Of a stretch of DNA of 56,604 nt, positions 11,361 through 19,550 are shown piece by piece. The position numbers and the translations under genes were made by a program. The stretch covers positions 1 through 56,604 of the forward strand of contig JAUIFD010000003.1 of NCBI GenBank assembly GCA_030429485.1, given 5' to 3'. How positions within the stretch are numbered: the first letter of the stretch is position 1; every line of letters begins with the position of its first letter. Source of the stretch: Phycisphaerae bacterium. Its GTDB lineage: Bacteria; Planctomycetota; Phycisphaerae; Phycisphaerales; UBA1924. Below the pieces are notes generated by a model. It was not told the origin of the DNA and did no database searches. It was given only the letters and a program-made list of their open reading frames with translations.

Positions 11361-13076
11361 CTAGTGCGCATGGCCGTGTCCGATCGCCGCGCCTGAGGCG
11401 GTCGCGAGCTTCACGTACATTGCCCCCGTAGAGACCACGCGCTCGCCGGCCTGCACGCCTTCCTCGATGAGCACGCGTCCGCCAACTTCACCGGCGAGCG
11501 TCAACGGCCGGCGCGCGAACGACTCTCCCTCGACCATCACGTAGGCGACGGGTGCGCCCTGCTCGTAGACCACCGCGCTCGCTGGCATCGCGAGCCGCAC
11601 CCTCGGGGCGGCGACCGCGAGATCCACGACCACCTTCGCGCCCGCCGGGAGCGCGCCGTCCGCGTTCTCGATCGCGACGCGCAGCGGGAACGTGCGGTCT
11701 GCCTCGTCGAGCACGGTCGACGGCGAGACGCCGCCCTCGCCGACGACGATGTCGCGCCACTCGCCGCCAGGCAGCCGGAATGCCCCGCCGAAAACCTTGC
11801 GTGCTTCGGCATGTTTGATCTCGGGTACCCGCGCGACGAGCCAGAGGACGGAAGTGTCGACGATCTCGAACATCTTCTCGCCCTCTTCGACGTACGACCC
11901 CGCAACGACCGGGACGTCGGTCAGGACGCCGCCGATGGGTGCGACGATCTGGATGCCTCCCGGCGCGCGCCCACCGGAGACGGCGCCCTGGTATTGGGCG
12001 AGCAAGCGATCCGCGCTGGCGCTGTCCGCCTTTGCGCGAGCCACCCCGGCCTCGGCTTCTTGAAGCCGCCGCGCGGGGACCGCGCCCTGCTCGACGAGGG
12101 AGGTCAGGCGGTCGACCTCACGCTGGGCAGTGCTCGCCGCGATGGACGCCTTCTCTTTCTGCAAAAGGATGGCCGCGAGGTTCCCGCCCCCGCTCATCGA
12201 TGGGACGAGGGTCCCGAGGACGGTGCCGCGCCCGATGACCGCGCCCACCTGCGGGAGTCCGCCGCTGGCCGCCACCAAACGACCTGACGCGGAGGCGGTG
12301 ACGCGCGCACGACCGTCGCTGCGAGGGACGAGCTCTCCGAAGACCCGGACTGTGGGGCTCACGGCTTGCTTCTTCACTTCTGCAAGTGCGAAATCGAGCC
12401 TCCAGGCCTGCTCCTTGAGGAACGAGATGCTGCCGTCGTCACCCTCTTCCTCTCCCCCGCCGAGCGCCTTCTCCGCCGCGGCGCGGGTGGGATAGACCGT
12501 GACCTCTCCGACGTCGTGAACGTGTACGCGCGCCCCGCGGGCGAGGTGGAATCGCAGCCTTCGCAGTCCAGCGGTGGTCGGCTTGGCGACCGGCCGGAAG
12601 ATGCCGGGCACGGAAGGCCCGCGGACCTCAAAGGTCTCTGCCGCCCCTGACGCAGTAGACAGCTCGACGACCAGTGCCCCTTCGCCGACGGCCGTCCACA
12701 GCTCGCCACAGTCGGTGAAGTGGGCGGCGAAGGGCGTCTCCTCGCCGACGATGAGGGGGCCGAACTCGACGAAGAGCTCCGTCTCACTGCCGTCGGCCGG
12801 GGAGCGCGAAAAGTCGGTGATGGTCGTGCCAGGGAGCCCGCCCTCAACGCCGTGGCCATGCCCGTGCCCAGGGGCGCCCGCCTGCTCGTGCCCACCGTGG
12901 TCGTCGTGCCCACCGTGGTCGTCATGCCCAGCGTGGTCGTCGTGCCCGCCGTGACTGTGGCCGCCGCGGTCGTGGTCGCTCTCGCAGCCAGAAAGAACAG
13001 CGAGACCCAGGCCACAGCCCACAGCGAGCACGAGCAAGGGGAAGGTGAGGAGCTTCGGGCTGTTGTGGCCAGTCAT
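11361..13076 (-). CDS. His-rich lipoprotein RND periplasmic adaptor (CusB/CzcB family)
   Basis: 571 aa, long for an adaptor. The lipoprotein signal ends at AVLSGC (Cys about 31), followed by a (GGHDDH/DHGGH)n His-rich linker. An extra beta domain follows (residues about 80-210: FSRSPADGSETELFVEFGPLIVGEETPFAAHFTD...), an N-terminal module seen in some CzcB-like adaptors that recalls metal-sensing folds. Then come the standard pieces: TVRVFGELVPRSDGRARVTASASGRL, a helical hairpin (QKEKASIAASTAQREVDRLTSLVEQGAVPARRLQEAE), IVAPIGGVLTDVPVVAGSYVEEGE, and the beta-barrel and membrane-proximal domains. The C-terminus ends in GAAIGHGHAH, another His cluster. ATG 13076 overlaps the tolC stop (ATGA). It bridges the pump and the TolC channel in the periplasm. 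Confidence 0.88.
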   Translation of the reverse strand: MTGHNSPKLLTFPLLVLAVGCGLGLAVLSGCESDHDRGGHSHGGHDDHAGHDDHGGHDDHGGHEQAGAPGHGHGHGVEGGLPGTTITDFSRSPADGSETELFVEFGPLIVGEETPFAAHFTDCGELWTAVGEGALVVELSTASGAAETFEVRGPSVPGIFRPVAKPTTAGLRRLRFHLARGARVHVHDVGEVTVYPTRAAAEKALGGGEEEGDDGSISFLKEQAWRLDFALAEVKKQAVSPTVRVFGELVPRSDGRARVTASASGRLVAASGGLPQVGAVIGRGTVLGTLVPSMSGGGNLAAILLQKEKASIAASTAQREVDRLTSLVEQGAVPARRLQEAEAGVARAKADSASADRLLAQYQGAVSGGRAPGGIQIVAPIGGVLTDVPVVAGSYVEEGEKMFEIVDTSVLWLVARVPEIKHAEARKVFGGAFRLPGGEWRDIVVGEGGVSPSTVLDEADRTFPLRVAIENADGALPAGAKVVVDLAVAAPRVRLAMPASAVVYEQGAPVAYVMVEGESFARRPLTLAGEVGGRVLIEEGVQAGERVVSTGAMYVKLATASGAAIGHGHAH

Positions 13077-14404
13077 GGGTCGCTCTTTCGGTCGCCCAGG
13101 CCGCCAGAAACTCGCGGGGCGGCCTGGAATCGCAGCGCGCGACGGACGAGGTCGGCTTGTCGGGCGGTGGAGGTCAGATCGATGGCGACGAGCTCGTCGT
13201 CGAGGACCGAGCGCTCTGCCTCCAGGAGCGCGAGCAGTGGGAGCTCGCCGCCGGCCCAGGCGGCTCTCGCGGTCTTCACCAGCGCCTCGCCGCGTTCGCT
13301 TGCGGCGGCGCGATGAGCCGCGAGCGCGTCCAGGGCCTTCGAGGACAAGGCGCGCGCAGCCTCGGCCTTGCGCGCCACGTGGTCCGTCTCCAGCTCGGCG
13401 CTCAGCTCCGCCGACCGTCGAGCCGAGGCGAGGGCTTCGCGTTTGTCGTCGCCGCGCTCAAAGACGGGGAGCGGCACCTGGAGGGTCGCGTAGTAGCCGG
13501 CCTCAAGCGAGCCGGGGAGACCGCCTCCGAGATAGCCCTCGTTCGTCTTTCCCCCGAGGGAGACGGTGACCGGGGGGAGATACCACCGGCCAGCGGCTTC
13601 CTCTTCGATCGTGAGCGCCTTCTTGCGCTCGTCCCAAGCCCTCGCGAGGAGCGGGCGCGGCGGCGTCCCCGCGGCCGGCGCGCGCAGCGGAACGAGCGTG
13701 ACGTCGTCTGCGAGCTCCGCGTCGGGATCGTTGAGCCACGCGCGCATCTCGGCGAGGTCGGCGTCTCGGGCGAGCTCGGTCTTCAGTCTGGCCTGCTCCG
13801 CTCTCCTCCGCTCGCGCTCGATGCGGAGGACTTCGTAGCGAGAGGCATCCCCCTTCGCCTCGCGCGCCTCGATGCGTGCAGCGAGCTCGTCGAGGCGCGC
13901 CAGCCACGAGTTGTGTGCCCGCAAGCGTTGGGTGTCGGCGACGACGCGAAAGAAGAGCGTGTCGAAGGCAAGCAGCCGCTCCACCTTTCGGGCCTCGCCC
14001 ACCAGCCCCTCGGCGTTCGCGCGCCGAGCGCCCGCGTCGTCGAGGAGGCCACGCCGGAACGAAAAGTCGATCGTCTGGCCGAGCCAGACGTAGCTATCGG
14101 CGCTGCCCGAATAGGTCAGACCTCCACCTTGAGCCGTCGCCCCGAACGACTGCTCGCGCTGAAGACCCACAAAGGGGTTCTCTCGCGGGAGCGCCGCACG
14201 AGCCTCGGCACGAACACGATCGCGCTCGGCCTCGGTGAGGGCGTCGAGGCGTCCATCTTTCATCAGGTGCTCGTGCGCGGCATCGAGCGTCCATGTCTTT
14301 GCGTGCACAGCGGGCGTCGCAGCCGTCACGAGGACGGCGAGAAACCGACCAAGAATCGGTTTTCGGTTCGAGCGCCAGCGGTTGTGCCTTTGAGGGGCCG
14401 TCAC
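13073..14404 (-). CDS. TolC-family outer membrane efflux protein
   Basis: 443 aa, GTG start at 14404, 2 bp after the M56 gene stop. Signal sequence: ILGRFLAVLVTAATPAVHA. The mature part begins KTWTLDAAHEHLMKDGRLDALTEAERDRVRAEARAALPRENPF and continues with the long alpha-helical barrel repeats of the OEP family. It is the outer membrane channel for the His-rich adaptor and the HME5-like pump that follow. Codons about 15-21 contain a copy of the candidate BlaI operator (AAACCG-N9-CGGTTT), which is unusual inside a gene. Confidence 0.85.
   Translation of the reverse strand: MTAPQRHNRWRSNRKPILGRFLAVLVTAATPAVHAKTWTLDAAHEHLMKDGRLDALTEAERDRVRAEARAALPRENPFVGLQREQSFGATAQGGGLTYSGSADSYVWLGQTIDFSFRRGLLDDAGARRANAEGLVGEARKVERLLAFDTLFFRVVADTQRLRAHNSWLARLDELAARIEAREAKGDASRYEVLRIERERRRAEQARLKTELARDADLAEMRAWLNDPDAELADDVTLVPLRAPAAGTPPRPLLARAWDERKKALTIEEEAAGRWYLPPVTVSLGGKTNEGYLGGGLPGSLEAGYYATLQVPLPVFERGDDKREALASARRSAELSAELETDHVARKAEAARALSSKALDALAAHRAAASERGEALVKTARAAWAGGELPLLALLEAERSVLDDELVAIDLTSTARQADLVRRALRFQAAPRVSGGLGDRKSDP
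14342..14362. promoter_or_regulatory. Second AAACCG-N9-CGGTTT palindrome, inside tolC
   Basis: A 21-bp inverted repeat with the same arms and the same 9-bp spacing as the palindrome in front of the BlaI gene. It lies 42-62 bp inside the tolC gene of the same operon. Two copies of a 12-base-specific motif in 56.6 kb are very unlikely by chance. A role as a secondary repressor site or roadblock is inferred. Confidence 0.5.
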
Positions 14405-14406
14405 GA

Positions 14407-15453
14407 TCAGTCCTCTGGGTGCGGTTGTCGGAGCTCGCCGAGGTCGACGTGGCCGGCGGCGTGGTGGCCGTGTACGGGCGACGCCACCATCACACCGGCC
14501 AACGACTCGACGACGCTGTGCAGCTGTACGGGCGCAAGTAGGACCGGGAGGGAGAGCACGGCGGCGGTGAGCACCGAGCGATAGACGAGCCGGTCGCCAT
14601 GTTGGGGCAAGCAGAGCGCCTCGACACGGGCCTCCAGCCAGCCGCTCGAAAATGCAGGGGCGAGGTTCGGAGCGGCTTTACCGGGGTGCTGTCGACCGAG
14701 AACAAGAAGGGTCTCAGCGACGAGCGCCGCGCTCCCGACCGTGATCGCCGCGCGCCGGTCGGCGCGCTTTTCTTGGGCAAGGACGAGGAGCGATACCAGT
14801 TGCCGACGGAGCGAGGGCCACAGCAGGAACGACGCGAGTCGGGCTACGACACGCCACATCGCGTCGCGCCCGCGCACATGGGCCACCTCGTGGGCGACCG
14901 CGGCACGAAGTTGAGCCTTCGAGAGAATGGTTTTCAGGCCGCGTGAGATCACGATCCGCGGGGCGACGATACCGAGGCTGAAGGCGTAGGGCATGTCGTC
15001 GTCGGTCTGTACGTACGCGCCGCGCGCCCCACCGCCGAAGAGGGCCACAACGCTCCGACGTGCGTGAAGGAACCGCCGCAACTCGTTCGAGAGTGCGGCC
15101 AACGCCAGCGCGCCGATCGCAACGGCGACCGCCGCCTCCCACCCGGAGCTGAACGCCAGCGTGCCATGGGTGAAGCAGAGGTGAGGCGCCGCCGGGTAGG
15201 CTGCGCAGTGATCCAACGTCGGAGCGAAGAGCGCGACTGCCGGCACGGCCACGACGGCTCCGGTGAACAGCAGGCTGAAGCCACCCGGGAGGAGCAGACC
15301 CGCCCATGTCATGCGATGGAGCTGCGCCACGGGGAGGCGCGCGAGCCGGCTGCGCCCCCAACCCGCAGCGCCGGCAGCCACGAGGAAGTTGCCCACGAGC
15401 GCGCCAAGAGCGAGCGAGAGAAGCACCACAAGGAGGCCGCCGTGCGCGTGCAT
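14407..15453 (-). CDS. BlaR1/MecR1-like M56 membrane metalloprotease without sensor domain
   Basis: 348 aa from ATG 15453 (GTG 15456 possible); TGATG junction with the BlaI gene. Hydrophobic helices occur near residues 8-28, 50-75 and 100-120. The gluzincin site AAVAHEVAHVRGRD (HExxH) sits in the middle, with a downstream EKRADRRA segment as the probable third ligand region. In BlaR1/MecR1 systems the membrane protease, once activated, leads to cleavage of the BlaI repressor. This protein ends about 100 residues after the catalytic site and has no penicillin-binding or other obvious extracytoplasmic sensor. How it would sense a signal, presumably metal, is therefore unclear. A metal-efflux operon follows it. 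Confidence 0.82.
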   Translation of the reverse strand: MHAHGGLLVVLLSLALGALVGNFLVAAGAAGWGRSRLARLPVAQLHRMTWAGLLLPGGFSLLFTGAVVAVPAVALFAPTLDHCAAYPAAPHLCFTHGTLAFSSGWEAAVAVAIGALALAALSNELRRFLHARRSVVALFGGGARGAYVQTDDDMPYAFSLGIVAPRIVISRGLKTILSKAQLRAAVAHEVAHVRGRDAMWRVVARLASFLLWPSLRRQLVSLLVLAQEKRADRRAAITVGSAALVAETLLVLGRQHPGKAAPNLAPAFSSGWLEARVEALCLPQHGDRLVYRSVLTAAVLSLPVLLAPVQLHSVVESLAGVMVASPVHGHHAAGHVDLGELRQPHPED

Positions 15454-15848
15454 CACTCGGTCTCCTGGGTTTCTCTTGCACGCCGTTCGGCGATCATCGC
15501 CTCCAGCTTTTCGAGCGTGTCGGTCCCCGCGTCAGCTGCGACGTCGACGAAGGCGGCGAGGATCTCGGTCTCCGCGTCGCTGACGGACTCGGCGACATCA
15601 CGGATGACGCGTGCTCTGAACTCCGCACGGCTGAGGCTCGGGCGGTAGACGAAGGCGTGGCTGACCTTGTCGCGGTCGAGCAGCCCCTTCTTGAACAGGC
15701 GGTCCATGGTCGACTGGATGGTGTTGTGGCTGACCTTGCGCCGGCGGCCGACTACCTTCCAGACGGCCTTCACGTCGACGTCGGAAACCTCCCAGAGGTG
15801 GTCCATCACGGCGCGTTCGAGGTCTCCCAGGGTGATCGGCGGTGGCAT
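15453..15848 (-). CDS. BlaI/MecI/CopY-family repressor
   Basis: 131 aa from ATG 15848; an upstream in-frame TTG at 15857 is less likely because AGG at 15859-15861 sits correctly only for the ATG. A winged helix occupies residues about 5-75 (LGDLERAVMDHLWEVSDVDVKAVWKVV..., KVSHNTIQSTMDRLFKKGLLDRD). A C-terminal dimerisation helix follows. The family includes BlaI and CopY, which repress resistance genes until proteolysis (BlaI) or metal binding (CopY) releases them. No CopY-type CxC metal hook is present, so release by the adjacent M56 protease is the better guess. It heads the minus-strand efflux operon, and a palindrome lies 20-40 bp upstream of its start. Confidence 0.88.
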   Translation of the reverse strand: MPPPITLGDLERAVMDHLWEVSDVDVKAVWKVVGRRRKVSHNTIQSTMDRLFKKGLLDRDKVSHAFVYRPSLSRAEFRARVIRDVAESVSDAETEILAAFVDVAADAGTDTLEKLEAMIAERRARETQETE

Positions 15849-15867
15849 GCCGGGCAACCTAGCAGGA

Positions 15868-15888
15868 AAACCGGCCGGCTATCGGTTT
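15868..15888. promoter_or_regulatory. Candidate BlaI operator, AAACCG-N9-CGGTTT
   Basis: Perfect 6-bp arms separated by GCCGGCTAT; one more A/T pair extends it to 15867-15889. It lies 20-40 bp upstream of the BlaI start, where a repressor would cover the promoter or transcription start. The same arms and spacing recur at 14342-14362. Assignment to the BlaI-type protein is by position only. Confidence 0.65.
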
Positions 15889-16062
15889 TTAGCGGGGCAG
15901 CCCTTTCACGGATCAGCCGTGCAGCGCGTTAGGGCCGACGATTCCCCACAACCCGGAGGGCGGCCCCCATCCGATCGAGCCAATCGTGGGCGGCCACGTC
16001 GGCGCCTGAACTGATTCAAACCGGTTCGTCGCAGGGAAAACCCCCCGAGCCGTCGTGGACCT

Positions 16063-16081
16063 CGCGAGAGCGACTCTCGCG
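16063..16081. repeat. Perfect 8-bp inverted repeat (hairpin)
   Basis: CGCGAGAG and CTCTCGCG flank a CGA loop. There is no T-run on either side. It could be a relic terminator or a regulator site in the divergent region; nothing else distinguishes these options. Confidence 0.5.
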
Positions 16082-16171
16082 GGGAGCCGAGAGCGGGCCG
16101 GCACTCACAGCTTGCTGAAGAGCGCGTAGCCCGGCCCCGACTACCGCAGGCGACCGCCGCTCGCCCGGTAA

Positions 16172-16191
16172 ATAGCCGACAGCTGTTGTCG
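16172..16191 (+). promoter_or_regulatory. Upstream activator element U1
   Basis: ATAGCCGACAGCTGTTGTCG, with a CGACA-N5-TGTCG dyad inside. It is 17/20 identical to the element at 53199-53218 and 16/20 identical to the one at 29055-29074. In each case it is on the coding strand and 60-65 bp upstream of the -24 GG of a sigma-54 type promoter. This is the geometry of an NtrC-family enhancer site. The binding protein is inferred to be the regulator encoded at 43510-44967. Confidence 0.65.
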
Positions 16192-16249
16192 AGATGCGGA
16201 CACCTGGAGCGTGTGTGTCGCCAAACCTACTGCGGACGCAGCTGTGGGA

Positions 16250-16265
16250 TGGCCCGCCCTCTGCA
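16250..16265 (+). promoter_or_regulatory. Sigma-54 promoter P1 (TGGCCCG-N4-CTGCA)
   Basis: Matches TGGCAcG-N4-TTGCa with GG at 16251-16252, ten bases, then GC at 16263-16264. The predicted start of transcription is about 16276, with AGGAG and ATG 16303 following. It drives the orphan lipoprotein gene. Confidence 0.7.
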
Positions 16266-16302
16266 TGATCGGAGATTGCCAACCAAACCAAGGAGCCAAG
16301 CC

Positions 16303-16968
16303 ATGAAGGCCATCGGCATGATCGTCGCGACCACATCGTCACTTCTGTTCTTGTCCGGCTGCGCGTCCGATGGGACCAAGCCGGATGACATGGGCGCCTC
16401 GGAGCACCGCGCCGCCGCGGAGCGCGAGAGGGTTGAGGCGGAGCAGCATGAGGAGCAATACGACCCGTCAGCCGTGAGCCATCGAGATCCGTCCCAAGCA
16501 GAGGACGTCATCTATGGGGTCACTGACGTCTACTGGAGCGGCGATGTCTACAACCCGACCAAGGTGCATAAGAACGTGGCAGAGGCACACAGGGATCTGG
16601 CCAAGGCCCACGATGCTGCCGCCGTGACACTTGAATCGTTCGAAGAGGCAGAGTGCAAGGCTTTCCCAGCCTCAACGCGGCCCTCATGCCCGCTCCTCGG
16701 GTCCGTCGCTACCGTGGACGACATCGAGGGAGGCGTTCGGCTCCGCTTCAGTGAGGGCTTCGATGTAGCGCCGGTGGCTGCGCACGTTCGCTGCCACTTC
16801 GCGTTCGCCCGGGCGCAGGGCTACAAGGGAATGGACGGCTGCCCCCTGTATCTGAAGGGCCTGCGCGTGAAAAAGGGAGACGGCGCCATCGACCTGCTCA
16901 TCGAAGACGACGCGCAGCTAAAAGAGCTCCGCAAGCGGGCCCACGCGCACGCTGGCGTATCCCAGTAG
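16303..16968 (+). CDS. Lipoprotein of unknown function in the copper regulon
   Basis: 221 aa from ATG 16303, with AGGAG 8 bp upstream; the open frame reaches back to 16186 but crosses the promoter. The signal ends at LLFLSGC (lipobox; Cys about 20). The mature protein opens with an Ala/Glu/Arg coiled segment (SEHRAAAERERVEAEQHEEQYD). A region with four Cys follows (AECKAFPASTRPSCPLLG and VRCHFAFARAQGYKGMDGCPLY). The last part resembles FAFARAQGYKGMDGCPLYLKG-type conserved text, but I cannot name a family. It is a single-gene unit with its own sigma-54 promoter and activator site, which places it in the envelope response. An 11-bp stem terminator follows. Confidence 0.75.
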   Translation: MKAIGMIVATTSSLLFLSGCASDGTKPDDMGASEHRAAAERERVEAEQHEEQYDPSAVSHRDPSQAEDVIYGVTDVYWSGDVYNPTKVHKNVAEAHRDLAKAHDAAAVTLESFEEAECKAFPASTRPSCPLLGSVATVDDIEGGVRLRFSEGFDVAPVAAHVRCHFAFARAQGYKGMDGCPLYLKGLRVKKGDGAIDLLIEDDAQLKELRKRAHAHAGVSQ

Positions 16969-16989
16969 CGGGAACCACCTTGACCAGCG

Positions 16990-17025
16990 GGCGCAGTCGG
17001 CGTGACGAGCACACCCGACTGCGCC
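16990..17025. terminator. Bidirectional hairpin terminator between convergent genes
   Basis: Perfect 11-bp stem GGCGCAGTCGG (16990-17000) / CCGACTGCGCC (17015-17025) with a 14-nt loop. It lies in the 104-bp gap between the lipoprotein stop and the AAA ATPase stop. No T-tract follows on either strand, so termination strength is uncertain. Confidence 0.65.
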
Positions 17026-17072
17026 GCCGCGCGCACCGCCTCCGACGTCGGGGCGGGACTTGGCCCCGGCGA

Positions 17073-17702
17073 CTAACCGTCGAGCTCGGGCACGGCGTGT
17101 TCGCGGCAGCAGGCGGGGACCACATCGCGGACCGCCGCGATGGCCAGCCGGAGCTTGTCGAGGAACGACGCCGCGCTCTCGATCTCAACCCGGTGCGGAT
17201 GGCGCGACCACACATCGGCGACCTTCCGGTCCAGCACGAGCGCGTCGGAGGCAGACTCGATGCGCAGCGGGTTGTCGTTGCTGTAGCCAGCCGCGCCCGG
17301 CGTGTGCAGATGGATGACGGCGTCATAGCGCGCGAGCTCTTCGGCCTCCGTCGAGCCGATCTCTGAGAAGAACTCGCTCGCGCCGCCCGGCCAGTAGGCG
17401 AGGCCGTCGAGGGTCCCGCGGTCGCAGAGCGCGACAGCCACCTCGCCCGACTCGACCGCGCGCCGCTCGAGCTCCCGCTGCACAGCGTAGATGGCGCGCT
17501 GCGCCGCGCGCAGGCTCACAGGATCGTCGCCGCGGGGGAAGCCGCCGCCGAAAATGATGGAGGCGGCTTCGGGCAGCACCGCGACGTGCTGACAGAAGTG
17601 CCGACGTACGACCTCGAGGACCGCCGTCTTGCCGGCGCTCGGTCCGCCCGTGAGCGCGACCAGCCGGCACGCGTGACGCTCGAGGTCGCAGCGGCAACTC
17701 AA
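17073..17702 (-). CDS. AAA-type ATP-binding protein (AAA_28-like)
   Basis: 209 aa, TTG start at 17702 with GGGAG 5 bp upstream; overlaps the MBL-gene stop. Walker A is GGPSAGKT (residues 19-26), and CDRGTLDGLAYWP near 92-104 looks like Walker B plus a sensor. The compact single-domain P-loop fold, with EAASIIFGGGFPRGDD and YSNDNPLRIES motifs, resembles AAA_28/NadR-like nucleotide kinases of unknown substrate. It ends the long minus-strand run that starts with copA. Kinase or regulatory ATPase activity is inferred only. Confidence 0.72.
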   Translation of the reverse strand: MSCRCDLERHACRLVALTGGPSAGKTAVLEVVRRHFCQHVAVLPEAASIIFGGGFPRGDDPVSLRAAQRAIYAVQRELERRAVESGEVAVALCDRGTLDGLAYWPGGASEFFSEIGSTEAEELARYDAVIHLHTPGAAGYSNDNPLRIESASDALVLDRKVADVWSRHPHRVEIESAASFLDKLRLAIAAVRDVVPACCREHAVPELDG

Positions 17703-19069
17703 TGGAGCTCCCAGGTCGAGCCATCCGTAGGCACGACCACGTCCCAGCCGAAGCGATCCCGCAGCCGGCGCCGAAAGGCGTCCGCCGCGCTCGCCTCGCC
17801 GTGGGTGACGAACACCTTCTTCGGCCGGACGTCCGAGCGTGCGAGCCAGTCGATCATCTCGCTGTAGTCCGCGTGCGCCGAGAGGCCGCCGACCTGGACG
17901 ACGCGCGCCTTCACCGGCACATACTGGCCGTGGATCTTGAGATCGTCGGTGCCGTCGACGAGGCTCCGCCCGCGCGTGCCGCCGGCCTGGTAGCCGACCA
18001 TGAGGAGCGTGTTCCGCTCGAACGGGAGGAAGCGCCGGAGGTGATGAAGCACGCGCCCCCCTGTGAGCATGCCGCTGGCGGAAATGATCACGCGGGGCCC
18101 GTCGGAGCGGTCGAGCGCCTTGGACGCCTCCGGTGTGCTGGCATAGTCAGCGACGTTGCACATGGCGTGGCAGTCGTCGTCGCTGAGGACGTGGTCGACG
18201 GTGTTGTCGCAGAAGAGCCGGCTGGCGTTGATGGCCATCGGGCTGTCGAGGCTGACGGGCAGGTCGGGGATCCGACCCCGCTGTTTCAGGTCGGCGATGA
18301 GGTGCAGCAGGTGCTGGGCGCGACCCACGGCGAACGCAGGAACGACCACCGTGCCTTCGCGCTCGGCTGTCGAGGTGATCACCTCCGCGAGGACGTCGCT
18401 GACCTCCTCGCTTGGATGCCGCCGATCGCCGTACGTGGACTCGATGACGAGCGTGTCAGCCGACGGCAGCGACTCAGGCGGCTTCATGATGGGGTCGTGC
18501 GGCCGGCCCACGTCGCCGCTGAACACGAGCGAGCCACTGCCCCATCCGAGCCGCACGGCGCTGGAGCCGATGATGTGCCCGGCACGGCTGAACCGTGCCT
18601 CGATTCCGTTCGCCACGGGCACGGGCACATCGAACGGGTGACACGAGAGCCGATCCAATGCCTTCTCAGCGTCGTCAACGCCGTAGAGCGGCTCTGGCGA
18701 GGCATGGCGGCTGTAGCCACCGCGCCGCGCTCGCTTGGCGTCCTCCTCCATGAGGTGTGCGGAGTCGCGGAGCAGGATCTGAAGCAGATCACCTGTGCCC
18801 TTCGTGCAGTAGATGGGGCCAACGAAGCCGTCCCGACACAGCCTCGGTAGGTAGCCGGAGTGGTCGATGTGCGCATGCGTCAGCACGACGGCATCGACGT
18901 CCTTCGGCGAGAACGGTGGTGAAGACCAGTTTCGCTCGCGCAGTCGCTTGAAGCCCTGGAAGAGGCCGCAGTCGACGAGGACGGTCTGGTCGCCTGCGCG
19001 CACGAGGTAGCGCGACCCGGAAACCGTCTCGGCCGCGCCGCAGAACGTGAGGTCAGGACGTTTGCTCAC
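17699..19069 (-). CDS. MBL-fold beta-CASP ribonuclease
   Basis: 456 aa from GTG 19069, with GGGGG about 5 bp upstream; the 14 residues before it overlap the preceding gene without merit. Metallo-beta-lactamase motif THAHIDHSGYL (His65, His67, Asp69, His70), GHIIGSSAVRLG and SGDVGRPHDPI. The beta-CASP insertion and C-terminal motifs ISASGMLTGGRVLHHL and GGLSAHADYSEMIDW follow, then FVTHGEASAADAFRRRL. These match the YSH1/CPSF-73-like RNA-processing exo/endonucleases, zinc dependent and cytoplasmic. It overlaps the universal stress protein gene by 17 bp. A role in mRNA turnover under stress is plausible; a direct metal link is not shown. Confidence 0.9.
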   Translation of the reverse strand: MSKRPDLTFCGAAETVSGSRYLVRAGDQTVLVDCGLFQGFKRLRERNWSSPPFSPKDVDAVVLTHAHIDHSGYLPRLCRDGFVGPIYCTKGTGDLLQILLRDSAHLMEEDAKRARRGGYSRHASPEPLYGVDDAEKALDRLSCHPFDVPVPVANGIEARFSRAGHIIGSSAVRLGWGSGSLVFSGDVGRPHDPIMKPPESLPSADTLVIESTYGDRRHPSEEVSDVLAEVITSTAEREGTVVVPAFAVGRAQHLLHLIADLKQRGRIPDLPVSLDSPMAINASRLFCDNTVDHVLSDDDCHAMCNVADYASTPEASKALDRSDGPRVIISASGMLTGGRVLHHLRRFLPFERNTLLMVGYQAGGTRGRSLVDGTDDLKIHGQYVPVKARVVQVGGLSAHADYSEMIDWLARSDVRPKKVFVTHGEASAADAFRRRLRDRFGWDVVVPTDGSTWELH

Positions 19070-19520
19070 GCTGCCCCCTGTCTGCGCCGTAGACCACGTG
19101 CACAGGAACATCGGCCTCGCGCGCTACGCGCTGCGCGACGCTGCCATGCAGCAACCGGTCGACGCCTCGGCGCGCGTGAGAGGGCATGACGACAACCTCG
19201 ACGTCTGCAGCAGCGCGCAGAATCTCGTCGGCGGCGTCGGTTGCGCGCGACACGTGCGTGGTCACCGGTCCGTCGCCCTGAAGTGCGCCGGCAACCTCAT
19301 CGAGCCGATGCTTCGCTCCCTGCATCGAGGCGTCGTTGCGGGCTGTCGACCCATCCTCATGGCATCCGGCGCCTCGGAGTGCGGGCGGGAGGATGGCGAG
19401 CAGGAGGAGCGTCGCGTCGGGACCGCCGAGGCGTCGCGCTGCGCGGGCGGCAACCGCACCGAGCGCGACACCTTCGTCGTCATCGGTCGCAATCGGGATC
19501 AGGACGTCGGTCTTGGCCAT
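19053..19520 (-). CDS. Universal stress protein (UspA family)
   Basis: 155 aa. It opens MAKTDVLIPIATDDDEG (the beta-1 strand with the Asp of the Usp nucleotide pocket). Later it reads DEILRAAADVEVVVMPSHARRGVDRLLHGSVAQRVAREADVPVHVV. The last part corresponds to the family's G-2x-G-9x-G(S/T) region, degenerate at the first Gly. It lies 30 bp after the ICMT-like gene and overlaps the RNase gene. The Usp proteins are cytoplasmic stress-tolerance factors, and here the gene travels with copper-export genes. Confidence 0.85.
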   Translation of the reverse strand: MAKTDVLIPIATDDDEGVALGAVAARAARRLGGPDATLLLLAILPPALRGAGCHEDGSTARNDASMQGAKHRLDEVAGALQGDGPVTTHVSRATDAADEILRAAADVEVVVMPSHARRGVDRLLHGSVAQRVAREADVPVHVVYGADRGQREQTS

Positions 19521-19550
19521 ATATCTGCTCCTACCGCTGGGGATCGGCGC

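Larger units (their letters stand above)
15849..16302. other. Divergent intergenic region between the BlaI operon and the lipoprotein gene
   Basis: A 454-bp region with no credible ORF. From left to right it holds the BlaI operator (15868-15888), then a perfect CGCGAGAG-CGA-CTCTCGCG hairpin at 16063-16081. It also holds the 20-bp upstream activator element at 16172-16191, the sigma-54 type promoter at 16250-16265, and the AGGAG ribosome site (16291-16295) of the lipoprotein gene. No convincing -35/-10 pair was seen for the BlaI operon. Confidence 0.7.

Noticed and set aside
14407-15848. BlaI/M56 pair as a beta-lactam resistance locus
   Set aside because: No beta-lactamase gene and no penicillin-binding sensor on the protease; all following genes are metal-efflux components.
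17702-18850. 382-codon plus-strand open frame over the beta-CASP RNase gene
   Set aside because: The minus strand has full HxHxDH and beta-CASP motifs; this frame has none.
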